Origin: Lacibacter sediminis
GTDB taxonomy: Bacteria > Bacteroidota > Bacteroidia > Chitinophagales > Chitinophagaceae
Length of the DNA stretch: 64,000 nucleotides
Direction: 5' to 3'
Assembly: GCF_014168535.1 (NCBI RefSeq)
Contig: NZ_CP060007.1
Span: forward strand, 744,001-808,000
The translations under genes were made by a program, and so were the position numbers. Under the pieces are notes generated by a model, which saw only the letters and a program-made list of their open reading frames with translations, ran no database searches and was not told the DNA's origin. This document shows positions 8,466 to 16,310 of the stretch, piece by piece. The number at the start of each line of letters is the position of its first letter. Position 1 is the first letter of the stretch.

Positions 8466-9233
8466 CTATAAAGATTGCGTTTTTATTAAGGCCACTACCA
8501 TTTCGGCTACCCATTGTGCATTAAATGCAAACGAGCCGGTCACTATCTTGTTTTGCGTGTCGGTGATGTTGGTAAATGCCGGGTCTTTGATTGAATTTTT
8601 TTCGGGCACAATCAGTCTTGCACCTCTGCGCCTGAAAACTTCTTCCATATCAAATGGAAGTAATTTCCCATAAGCGGAAATACTCATCCATTCTTTTTCT
8701 GCCCAGGTGGGAAAACAGGTGATGGTTTTGCCTTTGACTAAATAATCACCATCGGGCAGAAGAATATTGATCCAGCTCGACATGCCATGCCCTGCTGCCG
8801 CCAGTACGCCACCATTGCTGTGAATGGCAACAGCAATGGTGGCTATGCGTTCATCCGAAAGTACATCGAAGTATTGACCATGGCCGCCGGGATAATAAAC
8901 GGCTGCATAATCGGCTACACGTATTTTTTCTGGCGGCAGTGTATTCAAAGTAGCATTGATAAATGAGGCACTGTTTTGTATCTGCGCCAATGCTTCCGGC
9001 ATATCACCACTATGGTAGATGCTTGCCTTACCACCCTTTGCCGTCATTACTTCCACTGTGAAACCGTTATCGGTAAAAACCTTAAAAGGCCATGCAATTT
9101 CTTTAAGGTAAGTACCACTCTTATTACCGGCAATGGAATCGATATTGGTAGAAACAATCAGAATTTTTTTTCCCTGCGAAAAACAAAAGCAGTTACTGAA
9201 TGCTGTTACAATTAGTGCAATTGTAATTTTCAT
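8466..9233 (-). CDS. Secreted DJ-1/PfpI (type 1 glutamine amidotransferase-like) protein lacking the catalytic cysteine
   Basis: 255 residues from the ATG at 9233, chosen because it opens a signal peptide (M-K-I-T-I-A-L-I-V-T-A-F). An in-frame ATG at 9269 would add 12 polar residues. The body matches Hsp31-type DJ-1/PfpI proteins: M-T-A-K-G-G, then Y-Y-P-G-G-H-G, then the nucleophile elbow. In the family this elbow reads A-x-C-H-G, but here it is A-A-G-H-G: the Cys is Gly (codon 8790-8792) while the following His is kept. Glyoxalase or chaperone-like chemistry through that Cys is therefore unlikely. It starts 15-50 bases after the T9SS-sorted protein gene and probably shares its transcript. 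Likely location is the periplasm or outside. Confidence 0.85.
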   Translation of the reverse strand: MKITIALIVTAFSNCFCFSQGKKILIVSTNIDSIAGNKSGTYLKEIAWPFKVFTDNGFTVEVMTAKGGKASIYHSGDMPEALAQIQNSASFINATLNTLPPEKIRVADYAAVYYPGGHGQYFDVLSDERIATIAVAIHSNGGVLAAAGHGMSSWINILLPDGDYLVKGKTITCFPTWAEKEWMSISAYGKLLPFDMEEVFRRRGARLIVPEKNSIKDPAFTNITDTQNKIVTGSFAFNAQWVAEMVVALIKTQSL

Positions 9234-9283
9234 GAATAACGGGAACGCATGCGGGTTAAACCTGTTCATATGCTGCCTGTTTT

Positions 9284-10060
9284 TTATTGAATAATTACTT
9301 TTTGACTCACATTCGCATCACTTGCTAAGCGCAACACATAAGTGCCCGGTGTTAAACCTCTGATATTAACGGTAAGTTGATTGCTGATTGGAACTGTTTT
9401 TACCAGCCGTCCGTTTACATCAAACAGTTGCAGCGCATCAACGTTTGTTATACCCTGTATACTCACATTAAAGTTACTGACGGCAGGTACCGGCCAAGCC
9501 TTCATCGTAATCACTTTTCCATTATTACCATTTACTAAACGCACAACTGAATACATAAACTTACCATCGAAATCTTCCTGCTTCAAACGATAATAGGTTT
9601 TACCCCGAAAGCTGTTGGTATCAATATGCACATAGTTAAGTCGTAACGATGAATTGCCATTTGCTGCTGTTGATTTTACAAAGTGGATTTGCGTAAAATT
9701 GATGTCACTTTCTTTTTTTCGCTCCACATAAAAACCTTTGTTGTCGATTTCCTGCACCGTTTTCCAATCGAGCTGCACTTTGCTGTTGTTGATACGTTTG
9801 GCATTAAACTCAAGACCGAGAACGGGGAGTGGGCTTTGCAATTGTATGTATGGTTGCAGAACACCTTGTGTAAGAGTTGTGCTTCCGCCAATAAGACTGG
9901 TAGAAATGAATTCACCAACCGAGTACTCGATCATTAAATTATTGCTGCTGCCGAACGTACCACCGGAGCTAATTGTTTTAATACTTACTTGCTGAGCATT
10001 TGAGGTGTTCTGATAACAAAGGAGGGCCGCCAGAATCCAAATGTTTTGAATGATTTTCAT
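9284..10060 (-). CDS. Secreted protein with T9SS type A C-terminal sorting domain (module 1)
   Basis: 258 residues: signal peptide ending S-N-A-Q-Q; a short N-terminal domain with G-G-T-F-G-S-S-N-N-L-M-I-E-Y-S-V-G-E-F (about 33-55) and T-Q-G-V-L-Q-P; a fibronectin-like T9SS linker with G-F-Y-V-E-R-K and Y-Y-R-L-K-Q-E-D-F-D-G (about 85-170); then the type A tail (about 185-258) with D-V-N-G-R-L-V, L-T-P-G-T-Y-V-L-R-L and a final K-V-I-I-Q. The tail directs export by the type IX system and surface attachment or release. It lies 14 bases downstream of the 10075-11016 gene, so they form a two-gene module. A central block is nearly identical to that of the 11228-11989 paralogue. Confidence 0.9.
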   Translation of the reverse strand: MKIIQNIWILAALLCYQNTSNAQQVSIKTISSGGTFGSSNNLMIEYSVGEFISTSLIGGSTTLTQGVLQPYIQLQSPLPVLGLEFNAKRINNSKVQLDWKTVQEIDNKGFYVERKKESDINFTQIHFVKSTAANGNSSLRLNYVHIDTNSFRGKTYYRLKQEDFDGKFMYSVVRLVNGNNGKVITMKAWPVPAVSNFNVSIQGITNVDALQLFDVNGRLVKTVPISNQLTVNIRGLTPGTYVLRLASDANVSQKVIIQ

Positions 10061-10074
10061 ATAATGTGGTTTAT

Positions 10075-11016
10075 TTATTGTACCAGAATAAAACCATTGA
10101 TAGTATCTGAATTATTGATTGCTGTTGAGCTGGTGTTGCGAATTCCCATACCAATTTTGTAAGTACCGGCTTTTATTTCGCCTGTATTCGGAGTGGCATT
10201 TGCAGATACAACTTTAACTGTTCCGCATACAGTATAGAGATTACGTGTCGAAATTGCCGAAACAATTAGGTATCCGCTTCCGCTGAATGAAACCAGCGGT
10301 CCGCCGGCTGAATTTTGATATATTATGGCTAAGCCAACCTGAGTAGCTGTGCCCGATGATGTACCTAAAATTGCACTTATAGCTGCTGTTATAGTTTGGC
10401 CCTCATAAACAGTAATTTCATTAGGCTCTGCCGCCCATTGGAACTGCAAGTTGCCTCCCGAAACAACATTGACAGGAGTTTGTGCATTGTACGTTTTTGC
10501 AGGTCGCTGCGCAACCCATGCACTTCCATCCCATTTCAGTACATCGCCAAGAGTAGGTGTATTTGTATCGACATAATGGCCGCCAATATTAATTGCATTT
10601 ACAGATTGGTCAGCTGCAAATGCATAAGGAACTGTAGTGAGGCCTTGTATACCCATGTCAATAAATAAACCACTGTTATCAACGTCAAGCTCCACTTTTA
10701 AAGCTTTGCTCGTTGATGTATTATTTAGCCAATTAACAGATGCGAAATTTCCTGTGGTGGATATGGCGCCAGGTCCACCAATCTGCACATTAAATAATCC
10801 CAATGTGTTAGTAGTTACATTTCTTGTCTCCGAATAGAGTGCTGTATTTCCAGCAGCCGTGTTTACAATACTAAGGCGCACTTTAATTGCCTTGTTGGCC
10901 AATGGCTGACCGCTGTTATTCCTGGCAACAGCCTGGTAGTTGATGGCTTGCGGCATTTGCGCCACGGCCGCACCAACGATAAGAGTACAAATCAAGAATG
11001 AGAAAAACTGTTTCAT
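10075..11016 (-). CDS. Secreted beta-rich surface protein with conserved Bacteroidota N-terminal domain (module 1)
   Basis: 313 residues with a signal peptide ending G-A-A-V-A-Q. Residues about 24-130 (I-N-Y-Q-A-V-A-R-N, then E-T-R-N-V-T-T-N-x-L-G-L-F-N-V-x-I-G) are shared with the 12012-13262 protein and are a common N-terminal domain of Bacteroidota surface proteins. A linker with D-V-L-K-W-D-G-S-A-W-V follows. The C-terminal half (about 180-313) is a predicted beta-sandwich unlike its paralogue's C1q-like domain. There is no sorting tail, so export may be by Sec alone or in complex with the T9SS partner encoded immediately downstream. The function is not known; adhesion or matrix roles are guesses. 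Confidence 0.82.
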   Translation of the reverse strand: MKQFFSFLICTLIVGAAVAQMPQAINYQAVARNNSGQPLANKAIKVRLSIVNTAAGNTALYSETRNVTTNTLGLFNVQIGGPGAISTTGNFASVNWLNNTSTSKALKVELDVDNSGLFIDMGIQGLTTVPYAFAADQSVNAINIGGHYVDTNTPTLGDVLKWDGSAWVAQRPAKTYNAQTPVNVVSGGNLQFQWAAEPNEITVYEGQTITAAISAILGTSSGTATQVGLAIIYQNSAGGPLVSFSGSGYLIVSAISTRNLYTVCGTVKVVSANATPNTGEIKAGTYKIGMGIRNTSSTAINNSDTINGFILVQ

Positions 11017-11142
11017 AAATAGATGTTTTGTGTTAAGAATGAGTTGATTGATTATTTAACAGGTCAAAAATGAAAAACAAGCAACTGATTTAAAAACTTA
11101 TATCCAGTTAATGTGTGGGTTTGCTGTTGAATTGTAGAAAAA
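11017..11142 (-). repeat. Duplicated upstream (probable promoter) region, copy 1
   Basis: Closely matches 13263-13381 in sequence and position relative to the downstream start codon. Shared blocks include ATAAATAGATGTTTTGTGTT directly before the gene, TCAAAAATGAAAAACAA about 45 bases further up, and GTGTGGGTTT with GTTGAATTGTAGA at the far end. On the minus strand the middle block reads TTTTTCATTTTTGA, resembling the -7-type motif seen ahead of other genes here. Confidence 0.7.
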
Positions 11143-11173
11143 TATACTTTAGGTATTCCCAAAGTTTATACCC

Positions 11174-11207
11174 AATAAAATCAAAGGAATGCAAAAAGCA
11201 CTCCTTT
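11174..11207 (-). terminator. Probable terminator after the 11228-11989 gene
   Basis: On the minus strand AAAGGAGTGC and GCATTCCTTT pair (one G-U) around a TTTTT loop and are followed by GATTTTATT. It lies about 20 bases past the stop codon. Confidence 0.55.
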
Positions 11208-11227
11208 CATTCTATTTTTAATTATCC

Positions 11228-11989
11228 TTATTGAATGATGATCTTTTGATATAATTCTGTTTCCGAACTGAGTTTTACAATGTAAGTGCCCGGTGCTAAT
11301 CCTGTGAGTTGTACTGGCGACTTTGCTGTGATGGTTAACTGTTTTATTAACCGGCCATTGTAATCAAACACAAGTATTGCATCGTTTTCAATTCCTTCTG
11401 CACTGATGTTTACCGGTCCTGTTGAGGGAATAGGCCATACTTTCAATGAAGTTGTTTTTCCATTACCTCCATTCACCATGCGTACGATTGAAAACATAAA
11501 CTTGCCATCGAGGTCTTCCTGTTTCAACCGATAGTAGGTTTTGCCTTTTAAACTATTCATATCAATATGTGAATAGTTGAGCGGTAACGATGAATTACCA
11601 TTGGGTGCTGCCGATTTTACAAAGTGGACTTGGGTAAAATTTACATCCGTTTCTTTTTTGCGCTCTACATAAAAGCCTTTGTTATTAATCTCCTGTACTG
11701 TTTTCCAATCGAGTTGCACCTTGCTGTTGTTGATGCGTTTGGCATTGAACTCGAGACCGAGAACGGGAAGGGGACCTTGAGTAAGTGTAATGGGTTGTAA
11801 TAAACCTTGTGTAATTACCTCGCCATTTCCAATGGTACTTGTAAAACTTTCACCGAGATTGAATTCAAAGTGAATATTGTTAACTGTGCCAGATAATCCG
11901 CTGCTGTTTGTTACCGATCCTGTAATGGTTTGTGCCGAGAGTATTGTTATTTGAAATAGTAGTATCAGGAGGATTTGTAGTTGTTTCAT
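11228..11989 (-). CDS. Secreted protein with T9SS type A C-terminal sorting domain (module 2)
   Basis: 253 residues, a paralogue of the 9284-10060 product: signal peptide ending T-I-L-S-A-Q, an N-terminal region with N-I-H-F-E-F-N-L-G-E-S-F, T-Q-G-L-L-Q-P, the fibronectin-like block with G-F-Y-V-E-R-K and Y-Y-R-L-K-Q-E-D-L-D-G, and a type A tail ending L-Y-Q-K-I-I-I-Q. The central 90 or so residues are almost the same as in the paralogue while both ends differ clearly, suggesting gene conversion or shuffling of the middle. It lies 22 bases after the 12012-13262 gene in a probable two-gene operon closed by a hairpin near 11190. Expected location is the cell surface. Confidence 0.9.
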   Translation of the reverse strand: MKQLQILLILLFQITILSAQTITGSVTNSSGLSGTVNNIHFEFNLGESFTSTIGNGEVITQGLLQPITLTQGPLPVLGLEFNAKRINNSKVQLDWKTVQEINNKGFYVERKKETDVNFTQVHFVKSAAPNGNSSLPLNYSHIDMNSLKGKTYYRLKQEDLDGKFMFSIVRMVNGGNGKTTSLKVWPIPSTGPVNISAEGIENDAILVFDYNGRLIKQLTITAKSPVQLTGLAPGTYIVKLSSETELYQKIIIQ

Positions 11990-12011
11990 AACTCTTGTTT
12001 ATGTGCGTTCA

Positions 12012-13262
12012 TTATTTAATAAGGTAACCTGCAAAATCACAGTACGTAAGAATAGGGTTACTGTTGTCTTCTGTTTTGGTTATCGAACTTGCCCAAACCT
12101 GGTCGCCTGCTTTTAGTGCAACTACTTTGTCAAGTGTTAAAGATGCCGTGCTCCAGTCCGGGTTCCATTCTACGGCAAATTCTTTTTTTGAATCTATACC
12201 ATTACTTCTTACCATCAAATCGAGATAACTGTAGTCAATGTATGTATCCATATCGTTTGATTCAATTCTAACACGAATGGTAAATCGATAGAGGCCTGCC
12301 ACCGGTGCTGTAAATGTGCTGGAGGGTGATTGGGTATACAATGAGAAGTTATTACTTCCATCGTATTCCTTAACAGCCGGATGGATTTTGTAATCAATAT
12401 CATTTGGTAGAATTTGTAGGCCTCCTTGTGCTACACCGCTGACAAGAAATCCAATAGTGGCGGTTGGAGCCGGTGTTTGCCAGGTTGCATTTCCTTGTGC
12501 ATCGCTGGTAAGAACTTTTCCTGCGCCGGGATTTGTGTTGCCGCCATTGATACGTAACCCACCTTTAACAGAAAGAGCCAAGCCGTTTACATTGTTAATA
12601 GCAGAAACTCCGATTTCGCTTGCAGAATTGGTCATTCCAATTACACCCGTACCATTGGGAGCATAGCCGAAAACGCCTGTACCGCTGTTCGAAACAAAAT
12701 ATCCTGTTGTTCCCGTATTGGAATTGCCATAGAATGCCCTGCCGGATGCTGCCGTTGCTTTAATTGTTGAAGATGTTGTGGTTGTGTTGTCGCTGTTTGC
12801 AACACTCAACAGGTCGGTAGAAGATGAACCGGTTTGGGCAAAAGGAAGAACAATCTCTTTTGCTTCTTTACTATGCATAGCAAAGGGCACACTCATCATT
12901 TGTGTTGTTCCAAGGCTGGCATAGGGTTGTCCATTAATACTTATTTCTGTTTTAAGGAATTTATTACCTGCATTCCAGTTGACGCCGTTGATGCTTCCCT
13001 GCATAAAAGATGCTCCTGCACTACCAATCCCCACATTAAACAGGCCGAATTGGTTGGTAGTTACATTGCGTGTTTCACTATACTCGATAGTGCCTTCGGG
13101 AGTACCTGTGTGAATACTTAAACGTACACTGATCTGCTGACCTGCATAGGCAACACCACTTGCATTTCGTGCCACCCCCTGATAATTAATGACCTTAGGT
13201 GCCTGTGCCCAAACTGTTGTGGTAAGAAGGAGAAGAATGATTGAAGTGAAAACCTGTTTCAT
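12012..13262 (-). CDS. Secreted surface protein with conserved N-terminal domain and C1q-like C-terminal domain (module 2)
   Basis: 416 residues: signal peptide ending T-V-W-A-Q; N-terminal domain (about 23-130) with V-I-N-Y-Q-G-V-A-R-N and E-T-R-N-V-T-T-N-Q-F-G-L-F-N-V; a Gly/Asn/Thr-rich shaft of short repeats (about 150-270; T-G-V-F-G-Y-A and T-G-V-I-G-M-T); the G-K-V-L-T-S-D-A-Q-G-N-A-T-W-Q joint; and a C-terminal domain (about 285-416) with F-T-A-P-V-A-G-L-Y-R-F-T and F-A-G-Y-L-I-K, a C1q/TNF-like pattern that usually trimerises. The shaft plus C1q head resembles a tail-fibre or collagen-like stalk. The same joint and head occur in the 24188-25768 product. Confidence 0.85.
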   Translation of the reverse strand: MKQVFTSIILLLLTTTVWAQAPKVINYQGVARNASGVAYAGQQISVRLSIHTGTPEGTIEYSETRNVTTNQFGLFNVGIGSAGASFMQGSINGVNWNAGNKFLKTEISINGQPYASLGTTQMMSVPFAMHSKEAKEIVLPFAQTGSSSTDLLSVANSDNTTTTSSTIKATAASGRAFYGNSNTGTTGYFVSNSGTGVFGYAPNGTGVIGMTNSASEIGVSAINNVNGLALSVKGGLRINGGNTNPGAGKVLTSDAQGNATWQTPAPTATIGFLVSGVAQGGLQILPNDIDYKIHPAVKEYDGSNNFSLYTQSPSSTFTAPVAGLYRFTIRVRIESNDMDTYIDYSYLDLMVRSNGIDSKKEFAVEWNPDWSTASLTLDKVVALKAGDQVWASSITKTEDNSNPILTYCDFAGYLIK

Positions 13263-13381
13263 AAATAGATGTTTTGTGTTGATGATTATTTTTTTGATGG
13301 ATCAAAAATGAAAAACAATCAACCTGTTTAAAAACTTATCTCCTGTTGCTGTGTGGGTTTACTGTTGAATTGTAGAGAAAT
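13263..13381 (-). repeat. Duplicated upstream (probable promoter) region, copy 2
   Basis: Second copy of the segment at 11017-11142, directly upstream of the 12012-13262 gene. Same order of blocks, with small insertions and substitutions. The element GATCAAAAATGAAAAA also recurs at about 25818-25834, upstream of the third module. Confidence 0.7.
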
Positions 13382-13602
13382 CAAGTTGAATCGTTTTTTG
13401 CAGCTGCTTATTTGAAATGAAGAACTATCATTTTCGTGGGTATATTATTAAGGTGAAAACTTCTGTCTCTGGCTTTTTTGCTTTTATTCCTTTTTAAATA
13501 AGAATTTCTACTACTCAACAGTGTTCGCTAACGTCTGGATACAATATTTTTTTATCTGCGTAATCATGAAGGCAATTTTGTATTCAATAAAAAATATTAA
13601 TC
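13382..13602. other. Divergent intergenic region with promoter-like element
   Basis: No coding potential seen between the minus-strand module 2 and the plus-strand lipoprotein array. It holds AATATTTTTTTATC (13543-13556) and GCAATTTTG (13572-13580), 29 bases apart start to start. The same two-part arrangement precedes three other lipoprotein genes in this window. Confidence 0.5.
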
Positions 13603-14376
13603 ATGAAAAAGATCATTACAGTTATTTTATGCAGCTCTCTGGTACTGATGAGTTGTAAAAAAGAAAAAACAATTGTTGAACCTGCAACCAAAACAGTATT
13701 TAAAAAAGTGAAAGAATTGGCCATTTACGCCAATGGAGTTTTAGACAGAAATGAAGTATATGCCTATGATGCAGAAGGAAGAATTTCGTCTGTTACTTCT
13801 TTGAAGAATTCCCTTTTGTTTGAATATCCCACTAAAAACGAACTGAAAATAATTGCAAAAAGCAAAGCCACCGGCGAAGTAATTTGGACGCAAACAGCGA
13901 AGCTGAACAGCAAAGGTGCAATTACCGAAAGTGAAAAAAGAAATCCGGCAGGAATAGTGACAGAGACCTGGAATTACAGTTATGATGTAAATGGGTATAT
14001 GGTAAGTTATAAATACACAACGCCTTTGTACGACGATGATGTTCAGGAATGTTTTTTTGTATTTGAAAAAGGGAACGTTGTTGCAGCCAAGTTGTACCGT
14101 AATGGTATTCTTCAGCAAAACGAAACGTATGAATATGATTTGAACGAATTGAGTATGATGCCTCATACAGCTATGTCTTCCTGGGTAAGTGAAACGCTTT
14201 ATGGTATACCAAACAAAAACCCGAGAAAAACTTATAAAGTAGCAAAACCAGACGATGGTACAATAACCTTTCATACTGTTTATACTAGAACATTTAACAA
14301 CAACAGCAATAGCTTAGAAGAAAAAGTAGCGTATGTTTTAACAGGGGCAAACGCTTTGAGAAAGTATACATTTTAA
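13603..14376 (+). CDS. Lipoprotein of tandem family, type A (copy 1 of 6)
   Basis: 257 residues with a lipoprotein signal ending V-L-M-S-C-K-K-E-K. The mature part has repeated short strands of the Y-D-A-E-G-R-I-S-S-V / Y-D-V-N-G-Y-M type, like the YD-style repeats of Bacteroidota cell-wall lipoproteins but without any toxin or RHS core. A segment S-E-T-L-Y-G-I-P-N-K-N-P near residue 200 matches the 15518-16270 protein (L-Y-G-K-P-L-K-Y), so I class these two as type A. Likely anchored in the outer membrane; function unknown. It has its own terminator and its own upstream motif, so it is probably a single transcription unit. Confidence 0.85.
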   Translation: MKKIITVILCSSLVLMSCKKEKTIVEPATKTVFKKVKELAIYANGVLDRNEVYAYDAEGRISSVTSLKNSLLFEYPTKNELKIIAKSKATGEVIWTQTAKLNSKGAITESEKRNPAGIVTETWNYSYDVNGYMVSYKYTTPLYDDDVQECFFVFEKGNVVAAKLYRNGILQQNETYEYDLNELSMMPHTAMSSWVSETLYGIPNKNPRKTYKVAKPDDGTITFHTVYTRTFNNNSNSLEEKVAYVLTGANALRKYTF

Positions 14377-14396
14377 TTAGTTAGACGATAATTTGT

Positions 14397-14430
14397 AAAG
14401 AGCTGCCACATGCCGTTGCAGCTCTTTTTA
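14397..14430 (+). terminator. Rho-independent terminator after lipoprotein copy 1
   Basis: AAAGAGCTGC and GCAGCTCTTT form a perfect 10-base stem around an 11-base loop, followed by TT. Confidence 0.8.
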
Positions 14431-14541
14431 TTCACTCCATTTGACTTTTACCACCTTTAACTAAACAAAACTGACCCTTTGCTCAGTTAAGTTATGAGCA
14501 ACGCAGATTGAATTGCAATTTTACGGTCCAAACAGAAATTT

Positions 14542-15300
14542 ATGAAACTCATCGTCGTTTCGCTGGCAGTAACCTTGCTGCTATTGAACTGCAAAAAAAG
14601 TATGCAGGTTACAGAACCTAAAGCGGAGTTGGCATCTAACAAACTTCCTGCAACAGTTGTAACCGGTAATGGTGAAAGTTCTCATTTTTTATATAATGCA
14701 CAAGGTCAATTACTGGCGCATACAAACGGGACAGCCGTTCATTATTATAAACCGGGCAGCGATCACTTCCTTACACTTTCAAATAAAGCGAGCAACAGTA
14801 AAATCGTTTACAGGAATTCGCAACGGGATGCGTCGGGAAGAATAGTGAAGCTCACTAAGTATGCGGAGGATGAAGGTGAAAGCAGCATTGAGTTTATGTA
14901 TACTGATGAGGGATATCTTGAAAGACAACGAATCGTATTTGCAGGAACGACAGATGTACAGGAATATCTTTATTATTATACGGATGGTAATCTGCAAAAA
15001 ATACTGGAACATAAAAGCCAGGAATTGGTATCAACAGTTTTTTTTGAGTATGATAAAAAAAGGCGCAACGCAATAAAGATCGATTTGTTCGATATAAAGC
15101 AAATTGGTTTTGTAACCGATGAACAGTTTGGTAAACAATCGAGGAACCTGGTTAAAAATGTAAAGGCAGTCGCTTCCGGTGAACAAACAGGTGTTGCCTT
15201 TCAATACTTGTATAGTAGTGATTCAAATGACGGTATTCAATCAATCAGTATCGAAGCAAATAATAAAGTTTTAAAAAAGTACAATTTAATTTTTCTATAG
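14542..15300 (+). CDS. Lipoprotein of tandem family, type B (copy 2 of 6)
   Basis: 252 residues; lipoprotein signal ending L-L-L-L-N-C-K-K-S. YD-like strands include F-L-Y-N-A-Q-G-Q-L and Y-T-D-E-G-Y-L. It carries the type B hallmarks: Y-K-P-G (about residue 74), and near residues 185-215 a stretch I-D-L-F-D-I-K-Q-I-G-F-V-T-D-E-Q-F-G-K-Q-S-R-N-L-V-K, which is repeated with changes in the proteins at 16311, 17271 and 18042. Function unknown; surface-exposed or periplasmic lipoprotein is expected. GCAATTTTAC (14515-14524), 18 bases before the ATG, matches the second half of the motif preceding other copies, and a strong hairpin follows. Confidence 0.85.
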   Translation: MKLIVVSLAVTLLLLNCKKSMQVTEPKAELASNKLPATVVTGNGESSHFLYNAQGQLLAHTNGTAVHYYKPGSDHFLTLSNKASNSKIVYRNSQRDASGRIVKLTKYAEDEGESSIEFMYTDEGYLERQRIVFAGTTDVQEYLYYYTDGNLQKILEHKSQELVSTVFFEYDKKRRNAIKIDLFDIKQIGFVTDEQFGKQSRNLVKNVKAVASGEQTGVAFQYLYSSDSNDGIQSISIEANNKVLKKYNLIFL

Positions 15301-15320
15301 TTGGTTCTCTCATATGGTTT

Positions 15321-15346
15321 ACCCCGCTTTTCAGCGGGGTTTTTTA
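15321..15346 (+). terminator. Rho-independent terminator after lipoprotein copy 2
   Basis: CCCCGC and GCGGGG form a six-base stem with a TTTTCA loop, followed by a run of seven T. Confidence 0.85.
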
Positions 15347-15430
15347 TTTGCAGAACTTTTGCGATCATTTTCAATGACAAACGGCTACGGCAGTTGCAGC
15401 TAAAATTGATTCTGCTACAGATTAACTGCA

Positions 15431-15517
15431 AATTTCTCCGGATAGCTTGTATATGTTTTTTATCAAGCGTATGCCGGTGCATTTTTACAGCATCAAATTT
15501 AAAAACATCTAAAAAGT
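15431..15517 (+). promoter_or_regulatory. Duplicated upstream region of lipoprotein copy 3 (promoter-like)
   Basis: Closely similar to 17181-17270 upstream of copy 5. Both contain CTTGTATAT, then ATATGTTTTTTATC (here 15451-15464), then GCATTTTTAC (15479-15488), then CATCAAAT and AAAACATCTA shortly before the ATG. The similarity continues into the signal-peptide codons, showing the promoter and gene start were copied together. Confidence 0.6.
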
Positions 15518-16270
15518 ATGAAACAGTTAATGTTTGCATTCGTGGCGATGCTTGTATTCGCCGGTTGTAAAAAGGAAAAAGTACCAAAGGCAGAAAATTT
15601 AGTGAAAAAAGGAAAACTGAGCGAGTTCAGTTATAGTTTTAATGGCTCCCCAGCTGAGATTTGTAAAATAAGTTACGACAATAGTGGTCGGCTTGCTACT
15701 TACATGGACTCTGATCATAAATACAGTTTCTCATATAATGGCGCTTCAAATCTCGTTGTTACCAGAAGTAAACTCAGCGATGGTACCATTGATCAGACAA
15801 TTGAATGTGTGTTGAATGGATCAGGCGCTATTACAAAGGCCGAATACAAAAGCAACGGTCTTACTTCTTATACTTATTTGTTTAATTATGATGCATCGGG
15901 AAACATGTTGTCTTTGAAGGGATCTGGTGGGGGCGGTACTCACGAAGAAGTATTTACCTACGAAAATGGTGTGCCCGTTTCTCTAAAAGTATCTGACGGA
16001 GTTAGTGTCTACAGAACCGAACAATTTGTTTACGACTTTTCAAGAGTAAACAAATCAGGGCTAACATATTGGTATATCTGGCCATCAGATGTTCTTTATG
16101 GTAAACCATTGAAATACCATTTGAAAGAAGTAAAGTCGTTTAATGCCAACGGCGATGTCATCAATCATACAAAGTACAACCTGAACTTTGATGCGGAAGG
16201 CTATCCTGTATCGGAAGTTGTCTCTTCGCAAATTAAAAATTACATACAAACATACACATACAAATTTTAG
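15518..16270 (+). CDS. Lipoprotein of tandem family, type A (copy 3 of 6)
   Basis: 250 residues; lipoprotein signal M-K-Q-L-M-F-A-F with lipobox V-F-A-G-C-K-K-E-K. YD-like repeats (Y-D-N-S-G-R-L, Y-D-A-S-G-N-M, F-D-A-E-G-Y-P) run through the protein; a Gly-rich G-S-G-G-G-G turn lies near residue 140. L-Y-G-K-P-L-K-Y-H-L-K-E-V-K groups it with copy 1, but its upstream region and signal peptide are close to those of copy 5 (type B), so this gene is a mosaic. It is followed after 40 bases by copy 4 with no terminator between, so copies 3 and 4 are probably cotranscribed. Confidence 0.85.
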   Translation: MKQLMFAFVAMLVFAGCKKEKVPKAENLVKKGKLSEFSYSFNGSPAEICKISYDNSGRLATYMDSDHKYSFSYNGASNLVVTRSKLSDGTIDQTIECVLNGSGAITKAEYKSNGLTSYTYLFNYDASGNMLSLKGSGGGGTHEEVFTYENGVPVSLKVSDGVSVYRTEQFVYDFSRVNKSGLTYWYIWPSDVLYGKPLKYHLKEVKSFNANGDVINHTKYNLNFDAEGYPVSEVVSSQIKNYIQTYTYKF

Positions 16271-16310
16271 CACTCGCTTCGTCTGCTAATCAAAAAAAAC
16301 AGTTATAATT

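Noticed and set aside
13741..14274. Minus-strand frame of 177 codons opposite lipoprotein copy 1
   Set aside because: Antisense to a well-supported lipoprotein; no domain or signal of its own.
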